Assembly (NCBI GenBank): GCA_016223135.1
Contig: JACRPQ010000010.1
Location: 1-64,000 of the forward strand
Direction of reading: 5' to 3'
DNA length: 64,000 bases
From: Chloroflexota bacterium
GTDB lineage: Bacteria; Chloroflexota; Anaerolineae; Anaerolineales; Villigracilaceae
The translations under genes and the position numbers were made by a program. Shown piece after piece: positions 58,655-64,000 of the stretch; position 1 is the stretch's first letter, and each line of letters begins with the position of its first letter. The notes under the pieces were generated by a model. That model had not been told where the DNA came from. It ran no database searches and saw only the letters and a list, made by a program, of their open reading frames with translations.

Positions 58655-60505
58655 TCATCTTTCAACTCTCGAAATTTCCATCTCCAACTCCTCGTCAATC
58701 CTCGTCTGAATGTCATAAATCCGGCGATACATGCCAGCCGAGTCCGCGAGCAATTCATCGTGCGTGCCCATCTGCACCACTTCGCCCTTGTCCATCACGA
58801 GGATGAGGTCGGCGTTCATTACGGACTGGATGCGGTGGGCGATGATGAAGGTGGTGCGGTTTTCCATCAGTCGATTCAACGCCGCGCGGATTTCGGCTTC
58901 AGTTTCGGTGTCCACCGAGGAGGTCGAGTCGTCGAGGATGAGGATGCGCGGATTCTTGAGCAGGGTGCGGGCAATGGTCACGCGCTGCTTTTGTCCGCCG
59001 GAGAGTGTCACGCCTTTTTCGCCGACCAGCGTGTTGTAACCGTCGGGAAAGCCGAGGATGACATCGTGGATGGCGGCGGCTTTGGCGGCGCGCTCCACTT
59101 CCTCTTGCGGCACATCCCGCCCCACGCCGTAGGTGATATTCTCGCGGATGGAGCGGCTGAACAGAAACGGCTCCTGCTCCACGATGCCTATCTGCCGGCG
59201 CAGATAGGCGCGCGGGTAATCCTTCAATTCCACGCCGTCGAGCAGAATGCGCCCGCCGGTGTATTCGTGGAAACGGGGCAGCAGGTTGACCAGCGAGGTC
59301 TTGCCTGAACCGGTCGAGCCGAGCAGCGCCACAGCCTGCCCCGGCTGGACGCGGAACGAGATGTTCTTCAGCGCATCCGACTTGCCGTCCGAGTACATGA
59401 ACGAGACATTCTCAAAGACAATCTCGCCTCGCACCGGACCTGTGGGCTGGTACTTCCCATCGTGGAGCGGCTCCCGCGCCTGCTTCACCACTTCCATCAG
59501 ACGCCCATACGACACCATGCCCGTCGAGGCAGAGACGATGATGCGTCCCAGGTTGCGGATGGGCCAAATCAGCCACACCACCAGCCCCACATAGGCAACG
59601 TACATGCCGACCGTAATCTCGCCGTTGATTGCCATGTTGGCGGCATAGACAAAGCCGAACAGCATTTGCAAACCCAGCACGATGTCGGAGAGGGGCCAGA
59701 ACATCGAGTGCATGAAGAGCAGAATCTTCCCTTTCAGGAACTTGCCCCAGTTATCCTTCTCGAACTTGCTCTTTTCGTATTCCTGCCGCGCAAATGCCTT
59801 GACCACGCGCACGCCGGTCAGGTTTTCCTGCAGGGTGGTGGAAAGCACCGCTTCCTGCGCCTGATATTCCTCGTATGCCTTCGTCACCTTTTTGAAAAAC
59901 CACAGCGACACCCACAGCATGAACGGGATGACGACGACCGAAACAAGCCCCAACTCCACGTTCAGGTTCAGGATGGCGGCGAAGTTGATGACGAACAACA
60001 AGATGATGCGTCCCATGCCGATGCCCTGTTCGCTGAAAAAACGGCGCAGGGCGTCCACATCGGAGGTGACGCGTTCGATCAAGTCACCGGTGGAGGTGCT
60101 GGCATGATACGAGAAACTCAACCGCTGAATGTGGTCGAAGAGAAAATCGCGCAGGCGGCGCGTAATGCCCTCGGCGGTGTAGGCGGCTAAACGTCCCGAA
60201 AGAAACGAGAATCCGCCCTCCACGATGGCAAGTCCCACAAAGCCGGCGCCAATCCAAAGCGATGTCGTCCCAAGGCTTCCGCCGATGAATTTCCCTTGCG
60301 AGAGAACATCATCGGCAAAGAAGCGCAGGAGCAGGTAGGTGAAGGTCTTTGCCAGCGCCGAAACAGCCAGCGCCAGCGTCGCGCCGATGTAGGGCAGGCG
60401 GTAATCCACCATCATCTTCCACAAACCCTTCAGGCGGTTTTCGTCGAGGGCGCGGCGGAAGTCGAAGGTGATCGCGGGTTCGTAAACGGGTTGTGTTGCA
60501 GTCAT
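58655..60505 (-). CDS. ABC exporter half-transporter with degenerate Walker B (DD) (second pair, subunit 1)
   Basis: A 616-aa exporter: six helices, Walker A GSTGSGKTS, signature LSGGQKQR and Walker B ILILDDSTSS. The catalytic glutamate is replaced by Asp, so this subunit supplies the degenerate ATP site. GGAGAAACATC before ATG 60505 fixes the start. The mRNA leader of about 200 bases carries a 27-codon ORF and a strong terminator, so expression is probably controlled by attenuation as for BmrCD. Confidence 0.92.
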   Translation of the reverse strand: MTATQPVYEPAITFDFRRALDENRLKGLWKMMVDYRLPYIGATLALAVSALAKTFTYLLLRFFADDVLSQGKFIGGSLGTTSLWIGAGFVGLAIVEGGFSFLSGRLAAYTAEGITRRLRDFLFDHIQRLSFSYHASTSTGDLIERVTSDVDALRRFFSEQGIGMGRIILLFVINFAAILNLNVELGLVSVVVIPFMLWVSLWFFKKVTKAYEEYQAQEAVLSTTLQENLTGVRVVKAFARQEYEKSKFEKDNWGKFLKGKILLFMHSMFWPLSDIVLGLQMLFGFVYAANMAINGEITVGMYVAYVGLVVWLIWPIRNLGRIIVSASTGMVSYGRLMEVVKQAREPLHDGKYQPTGPVRGEIVFENVSFMYSDGKSDALKNISFRVQPGQAVALLGSTGSGKTSLVNLLPRFHEYTGGRILLDGVELKDYPRAYLRRQIGIVEQEPFLFSRSIRENITYGVGRDVPQEEVERAAKAAAIHDVILGFPDGYNTLVGEKGVTLSGGQKQRVTIARTLLKNPRILILDDSTSSVDTETEAEIRAALNRLMENRTTFIIAHRIQSVMNADLILVMDKGEVVQMGTHDELLADSAGMYRRIYDIQTRIDEELEMEISRVER

Positions 60506-60555
60506 GATGTTTCTCCAAACTATTGTTGGCGCAAGTGAGCGCCATACGCACAAAA

Positions 60556-60591
60556 TTAAACAAAAAGGCTGTGGCGGGTGCGCCACAGCCT
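60556..60591 (-). terminator. Intrinsic terminator in the leader of the ABC exporter operon
   Basis: On the minus strand AGGCTGTGGCG-CACC-CGCCACAGCCT is a perfect 11-bp stem followed by TTTTTGTTTAATTTT. It lies after the leader ORF and before the exporter start, so most transcripts should stop here. CCTGTCGTTACAGG just upstream overlaps the first bases of the stem and may compete with it. Confidence 0.9.
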
Positions 60592-60612
60592 GTAACGACA
60601 GGAAAGGTCGAC

Positions 60613-60696
60613 CTAACGGTCTATAGGCGCACTACGAGAAGGCAATGTCCCGGCAACGACGGGAGAAATGAAGGGGGTAAAGATGATGATGTTCAT
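60613..60696 (-). CDS. 27-residue leader peptide of the ABC exporter
   Basis: ATG 60696 has AAAGGAG eight bases upstream, a better ribosome site than many real genes here. The peptide starts MNIIIFTPFISPVVAG and ends PIDR, rich in Ile, Pro and Val, with the stop TAG at 60613. The ribosome-site/start region (60697-60705) is complementary over nine bases to the ORF's 3' part (60627-60635). A ribosome stalled by an antibiotic would change this pairing and the downstream terminator. The length and position resemble B. subtilis bmrB; no sequence match is claimed. Confidence 0.75.
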   Translation of the reverse strand: MNIIIFTPFISPVVAGTLPSRSAPIDR

Positions 60697-60705
60697 GTAG
60701 TGCGC
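60627..60705 (-). promoter_or_regulatory. Long-range pairing elements of the leader
   Basis: GCGCACTAC next to the leader start and GTAGTGCGC near its 3' end are exact reverse complements. The pairing would enclose most of the ORF and hide its start codon. Confidence 0.7.
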
Positions 60706-60794
60706 TCCTTTCTTTAGAATTTACTTAATGCCCGCCCAGTGTACTCTGCCGGCGGGGATATTGTCAAGGCTCGATTCGATATAACTCGGTATTA

Positions 60795-60800
60795 TATAAT
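60795..60800 (+). promoter_or_regulatory. -10 element of a leaderless promoter
   Basis: TATAAT ends seven bases before ATG 60808. The -35 is weak. Confidence 0.55.
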
Positions 60801-60807
60801 CGCGCCT

Positions 60808-61602
60808 ATGATACGAACCTGGCAAATCACCGCTCGCGGAACAAGGGAAATTCATCTCTCCAACGCCTCCTCACTGGACGAGGTCACGCGCCAACTGCCC
60901 GAAGGATATTACACCACCTTCCGCACCTACGACTCCTGCACGCGCGTCATCGGACTCAAAGCCCACTTCAACCGTCTGCCAAATGCGGACGCTTCGCTTC
61001 TGCGCCGGAGCCTGCGCCTGCTTCTCGAGCCGTATCGCCCCGGTGAGGCGCGCGTCCGCCTCATGGAGACCAAACAGGGCAGGTTCTATATTTCCATCGA
61101 GCCGCTCAAACTCCCGCCGCCCGAAGTGTACGAAAGGGGTGTCTGCGTGGAGACCGTAACGCTCCAGCGGACGAACCCGCGCGAGAAATCCACGGCGTTC
61201 ATCGGCGCAAGCGAGGAAGAGCGAAGAAAGCTTGTTCAGCGGGGCATTTTCGAGGCGCTGTTGGTGAGAAACGGGCGGATCTTGGAAGGGATGACGAGCA
61301 ATTTCTTCTATGTGTTGGATGGCGTTTTGCACACCGCCCGGCGCGGGATTCTGCTCGGCGTTACGCGGACGATGGTCATTCGCGCGGCGAGAGGGGCAGG
61401 GGTGGAGGTGAGGTACAAGCCTCTGAAATTGGATCAACTGCCGGCGGTGAAAGAAGCGTTCATCACGTCCAGTTCGCGCGGGGTTGTGCCGGTCATTCAG
61501 ATTGACGAGGTAACGGTGGGGGAGGGGAGGGTGGGGGCGTTGACGAAACAGTTGTCGGCGGCGTATGAGGCGTATGTCCGAAAGAAGGCAGAGACGATTT
61601 AG
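60808..61602 (+). CDS. Class IV aminotransferase / aminodeoxychorismate-lyase family
   Basis: A 264-aa PLP enzyme of fold type IV (BCAT, D-amino-acid aminotransferase and PabC family). NGRILEGMTSNFFYV is the E..T.SN signature and GILLGVTRTMVIRAA follows as usual. The cofactor lysine is probably in the PREKSTAF segment. The N-terminus SLDEVTRQLPEGYYTTFRTYD is unusual. The substrate cannot be fixed. The ATG at 60808 is set by the -10 element seven bases upstream. It is divergent from the ABC exporter leader. Confidence 0.85.
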   Translation: MIRTWQITARGTREIHLSNASSLDEVTRQLPEGYYTTFRTYDSCTRVIGLKAHFNRLPNADASLLRRSLRLLLEPYRPGEARVRLMETKQGRFYISIEPLKLPPPEVYERGVCVETVTLQRTNPREKSTAFIGASEEERRKLVQRGIFEALLVRNGRILEGMTSNFFYVLDGVLHTARRGILLGVTRTMVIRAARGAGVEVRYKPLKLDQLPAVKEAFITSSSRGVVPVIQIDEVTVGEGRVGALTKQLSAAYEAYVRKKAETI

Positions 61603-61614
61603 ACGCGAGGGCGG

Positions 61615-62631
61615 CTATTTGCCTTTCTCGAAAATCTCGTAGTAGCCCTTGTCGAGTTCGTCGTCGCTGAGGTGGGCGTATCGCTGGGTGACCTGGATGT
61701 TGGCGTGGCGCGCCAGTTCCTGGGCGAGTTTCAGGTTGCCCGAGCCGCGCAGGACGGTCGTAACAAAATAATGACGGAACGAGTGCGGCGTGATTTTGCC
61801 AACCATTTCTTTGCCTAGTAATTGTTCCACGCGTTCTTTGACAATGTTGCGTCCCGTTGTCGGCGTGATGGGCTTGACCTTTTTACCGGCGCCCTTGTCG
61901 TGGCGGGCAAAGAGGGGCAGGGAGGTGAGTTGCCTTCCTGAATTTCCATCCAGGGCGGCGCGCTGCGTCAGATAGTCCTTGATTGCCCGAATGGCGCGCG
62001 TGGTAAATCGAACGACCGCCTGCTTGTTGCCCTTGCCAATGATGATGGCGCGCCCCTCGTTCCAGTCCATATCGCCGCGGCGCAAAGCGCAGGCTTCGTG
62101 AACGCGCAGTCCCGTATCCGCCAGGGTGAGCAGGAACGCCCGGTCACGCATTGCGCGTAGATGAACAATGGCAGGGGAATCACCGTCATCGGGCAGGGAA
62201 ACAAGGTTCGGCAGTTGCTCCACTTTTTCTAAAATCCGCTCGATTTCGTAAGTGGGGAACTGGGGGAAGGTGACGCCGGGGCGGCGCGAACGCTGGCGTA
62301 TAAGCACACGCACGCGCGACTGGTTGACTTCCGCCAGTCGCTCCGAGTCAATGAAGAGGTAGAAACCTTTCACAGCCTGCAGGTAGAGTTGTTCGGTGGC
62401 GGTCGAGTAGGCGTGCAGGTATTCGATGAACGGCGAGAGGAAATCTTCGGAGAGTTTGGTAATGGGAGCGGTATCAGGGTCCAGCCATTTTTCGGTCAGC
62501 ACGCTGCGGAAGATTTGCATCGCATTTTTATACGCAAGCCAGGTGTGCTTGCTGCGGGAGGTCTTGATCATGTCCAGATAGCGGCTGATGGTCTGGGAAA
62601 TGGTCGGAGGATTTGCCTCGATGGCTGTCAT
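61615..62631 (-). CDS. Tyrosine recombinase / integrase (XerC/D-like)
   Basis: A 338-aa recombinase. An N-terminal SAM-like core-binding domain (TISRYLDMIKTSRSKHTWLAYKNAM) precedes the catalytic domain: Arg in DTGLRVHEAC, HSFRHYFVT (H-x-x-R), LARHANIQVTQRYAHLS with the second His and the nucleophilic Tyr. Size and wording fit chromosomal Xer proteins or element-borne integrases. The start at 62631 follows the -10 element by seven bases. It is convergent with the aminotransferase gene. No attachment site was recognised. Confidence 0.9.
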   Translation of the reverse strand: MTAIEANPPTISQTISRYLDMIKTSRSKHTWLAYKNAMQIFRSVLTEKWLDPDTAPITKLSEDFLSPFIEYLHAYSTATEQLYLQAVKGFYLFIDSERLAEVNQSRVRVLIRQRSRRPGVTFPQFPTYEIERILEKVEQLPNLVSLPDDGDSPAIVHLRAMRDRAFLLTLADTGLRVHEACALRRGDMDWNEGRAIIIGKGNKQAVVRFTTRAIRAIKDYLTQRAALDGNSGRQLTSLPLFARHDKGAGKKVKPITPTTGRNIVKERVEQLLGKEMVGKITPHSFRHYFVTTVLRGSGNLKLAQELARHANIQVTQRYAHLSDDELDKGYYEIFEKGK

Positions 62632-62638
62632 GATGGTC

Positions 62639-62666
62639 ATTATACGAATTTTGGCGCTCTTGTCAA
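62639..62666 (-). promoter_or_regulatory. Near-consensus promoter of the recombinase gene
   Basis: On the minus strand TTGACA (62666-62661), 16 bases, TATAAT (62644-62639). The start codon at 62631 is about where transcription begins, so the mRNA is leaderless. Confidence 0.8.
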
Positions 62667-62751
62667 TGTTTTTGATAATAATACTTATCGAAAACATAAT
62701 CAAATTACGATTGCTTGCCGCACTTGGTCAAAAGCAAACCGCTCCCCTGCT

Positions 62752-62860
62752 CGGCAGTTATCAGTAATCAGTTATCAGTGGACAGTAATCAGTCGTTGAC
62801 GTGAGAGAGAACGATGCTTGGATGACAGACTGAAAACTGATGACGGATCACTGATCACTG
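62752..62860. repeat. CAGTTATCAGTAATCAG repeat cluster
   Basis: Copies of CAGTTATCAGT / CAGTAATCAGT (62752-62795) face ACTGATGACGGATCACTGAT (62837-62860). The 356-bp spacer between the recombinase and the zinc-ribbon gene holds this cluster, a promoter and no gene. Confidence 0.6.
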
Positions 62861-62894
62861 GAAGCCCCCCTGCCCCACTGCGGCTTTCTCCAAA

Positions 62895-62939
62895 AAGTGC
62901 GTATCAGCACTTGTCTGTTCCACGTCTTGCATCTATACT
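62895..62939 (+). promoter_or_regulatory. Promoter with operator of the zinc-ribbon/TM/CHAT operon
   Basis: TTGTCT (62911-62916), 17 bases, TATACT (62934-62939). The inverted repeat AAGTGC-GTATCA-GCACTT (62895-62912) abuts the -35 and could bind an activator or repressor. Confidence 0.6.
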
Positions 62940-62987
62940 CGGTTCAACTTGGTCATCTCTGTTGTCTGTTGCATGAAGGGAGTTTCT

Positions 62988-63209
62988 ATGCCGAAATTTT
63001 TGTTCTCAAAATGCCCAAACTGCAAGAAGGAAAATCGAGACAACTGGCTCGATCTGACCTCATCCAAACCCGGCGCCAAGGTCTTCCGCTCTGTGAACCT
63101 GCCCGCTGACCGGGAACAGCGCAGTTTCGTGGTGACCTGTAAATATTGCCACGCTCGCTACAAAGTGACGTTGCCTCAAAGCCAGGGAGAAGACCATGCC
63201 AACGCCTAA
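62988..63209 (+). CDS. Small zinc-ribbon protein
   Basis: A 73-aa protein. CPNCKKEN near the N-terminus and CKYCHARY near residue 52 form a four-cysteine zinc ribbon separated by a basic loop. ATG 62988 has GGGAG nearby. Its end overlaps the next gene by 14 bases, so the two are translationally coupled. The role is unknown; a nucleic-acid or protein-binding accessory is likely in this operon. Confidence 0.75.
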   Translation: MPKFLFSKCPNCKKENRDNWLDLTSSKPGAKVFRSVNLPADREQRSFVVTCKYCHARYKVTLPQSQGEDHANA

Positions 63210-63642
63210 AATTTACACGGAATCAGAACCACTGAGCAAAGCGGACGAAGACTTGCTCGATTATTTCAAGAACATCGAAAAGAATTCTCTGGACACGCTC
63301 GAAAGCGCCGCCCGACAGATCATCAGCCTGGTAACCACCCTGCTGGGGTTGTTCTTCGGCGTATTGGCATTCAAAGACAATCCCGCCTACCTTGGCATGG
63401 ATGCAATTCGACTTGCCGGAGCGCTCTCTGCCGGCATGTACATTGCCGCGCTGTTCTTCGCCCTGGATGTGGTCATGCCGCGGCGATTGGACATTCCTTC
63501 CGCCGACCTGGATGCGATGAAACAGCTGCTCATCACCCTCTTCGACCGCAAGAACCGCTCCCTGCTGTGGGCGCAAATTGCCTTTGGCATCGGGACGGTC
63601 TGGCTGTTCATTCTCATTCTGATCCTGCTCTTTCGGGGGTAG
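63196..63642 (+). CDS. Three-helix membrane protein
   Basis: A 148-aa protein. A charged N-terminus (SKADEDLLDYFKNIEKNSLDTLESAARQI) is followed by three hydrophobic segments: ISLVTTLLGLFFGVLAF, LAGALSAGMYIAALFFAL and IAFGIGTVWLFILILILLF. GGGAGAAGACC precedes ATG. It lies between the zinc-ribbon and CHAT genes with overlap or two-base spacing. In CHAT-linked conflict systems the protease often cuts or activates a membrane partner, so this is a candidate effector, which is inference. Confidence 0.75.
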   Translation: MPTPKIYTESEPLSKADEDLLDYFKNIEKNSLDTLESAARQIISLVTTLLGLFFGVLAFKDNPAYLGMDAIRLAGALSAGMYIAALFFALDVVMPRRLDIPSADLDAMKQLLITLFDRKNRSLLWAQIAFGIGTVWLFILILILLFRG

Positions 63643-63644
63643 CC

Positions 63645-64000
63645 GTGCTGGAACTTACACTGCAACTCAATTCATCGAATGGACAGGTGACCGTCGCCGC
63701 CAACGGGACGCAAAGTCATGTTTTCTCCATAAGCGACTTGGCGTTCTCCAAAGAGGATGTGGCGGAGTTCTTTGTCTCACCAAGAGAATATGGTTCGCGG
63801 TTGTATCGCGCCCTGTTTGCTGAAAATTCCGAGGCAGGACGCGCGCTCGGGGCGCTGCCGCGCACCCTGACCGAGGCGGGACGCGTTGCCCTGCGCCTCG
63901 AACACAACTTGCTCAACCAACTCCCTTGGGAGTATCTGCATGACGGCAGCGATTATCTTGCCGTGCAGCGTCCCTTTGTGCGGGTGGTGAGGGGCGAGGC
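63645..64000 (+). CDS. CHAT-domain (caspase-like) protein, N-terminal part cut by the window edge
   Basis: 118 codons are visible from GTG 63645, two bases after the preceding stop. RVALRLEHNLLNQLPWEYLHDGSDYLAVQ and the following VRVV match the conserved N-terminal part of CHAT domains. The catalytic His and Cys lie beyond the edge. CHAT peptidases are caspase relatives used in bacterial cell-death and immune systems, such as craspase and TPR-CHAT. The operon gives it a zinc-ribbon and a membrane partner. Confidence 0.78.
   Translation, partial: MLELTLQLNSSNGQVTVAANGTQSHVFSISDLAFSKEDVAEFFVSPREYGSRLYRALFAENSEAGRALGALPRTLTEAGRVALRLEHNLLNQLPWEYLHDGSDYLAVQRPFVRVVRGE

Noticed and set aside
61615-62703. 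Recombinase start at 62703
   Set aside because: The near-consensus promoter at 62639-62666 would lie inside the coding region; ATG 62631 fits the expected transcript start.
62704-64000. Whole prophage or integrative element at the right end
   Set aside because: One recombinase gene is present, but no attachment repeats, phage structural genes or tRNA junction are visible in the window.

Overview
The window looks like a chromosomal segment of a Chloroflexota bacterium, most likely class Anaerolineae. This is inferred from the gene complement: an Agl23-like glycosyltransferase fused to NHL repeats, Yip1/CARDB/MacB-type transporter neighbours, many TPR-STAND proteins, TTG starts, leaderless promoters and dense families of small palindromic repeats. 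No rRNA or marker gene is present to prove it. The ends are cut: an IS200/IS605 TnpA gene runs off the left edge and a CHAT-domain gene runs off the right edge.

Layout. 1-3.7 kb: IS200-type transposase, a transsulfuration-type PLP enzyme with a DJ-1/PfpI partner, a PIG-L deacetylase, and two copies of a MITE-like element, one carrying a nested insertion. 3.7-8.4 kb: Yip1 protein, ABC ATPase, exported CARDB-like protein and MacB-type permease, probably one operon. 8.5-20.9 kb: VOC protein, a fused FAD/Fe-S oxidoreductase, M23 peptidase, response regulator, SpoU methyltransferase, a very large soluble-adenylyl-cyclase-like protein, pseudouridine synthase, and a formate/nitrite transporter with a small Lrp/AsnC-type ligand-binding protein. 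20.9-40.3 kb: mostly minus-strand genes, including the Agl23/NHL protein, RlmN, a TIR-NB-ARC-TPR protein, HAD phosphatase, ClpP, trigger factor, tRNA-Leu, type 2 IPP isomerase, ACP, SucCD, PanB with an unrecognised neighbour, and a TIR-only protein. 40.5-46.5 kb: a MarR regulator with a clear operator, a heterodimeric ABC exporter pair, and a SIR2-TPR protein broken by a 10-bp duplication. 46.6-53.6 kb: an oligopeptide ABC importer with a permease-ATPase fusion, then an rRNA methyltransferase. 53.6-56.2 kb: a small membrane protein plus a STAND-TPR protein. 56.2-60.7 kb: a second heterodimeric ABC exporter with a four-helix-bundle protein between its subunits, preceded by a leader peptide and intrinsic terminator. 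60.8-64 kb: class IV aminotransferase, tyrosine recombinase, and a zinc-ribbon / three-TM / CHAT operon.

Three themes run through the window. First, several NAD-cleaving or signalling domain proteins (TIR-NB-ARC-TPR, TIR-only, SIR2-TPR, STAND-TPR, CHAT) occur near membrane partners and repeat-driven sequence change, as expected of bacterial immune or conflict genes. Their function is inferred, not shown. Second, small palindromic repeats are not confined to intergenic DNA. They sit in frame inside rlmN and the FAD/Fe-S oxidoreductase and supply the C-terminus of the TIR-only protein. Third, regulation can be read directly in places: five genes have a -10 hexamer 6-7 nt upstream of ATG (leaderless mRNAs), MarR- and CRP-type operators are visible, and the second ABC exporter has a 27-codon leader ORF whose start region can pair with its own 3' end just before a strong terminator.
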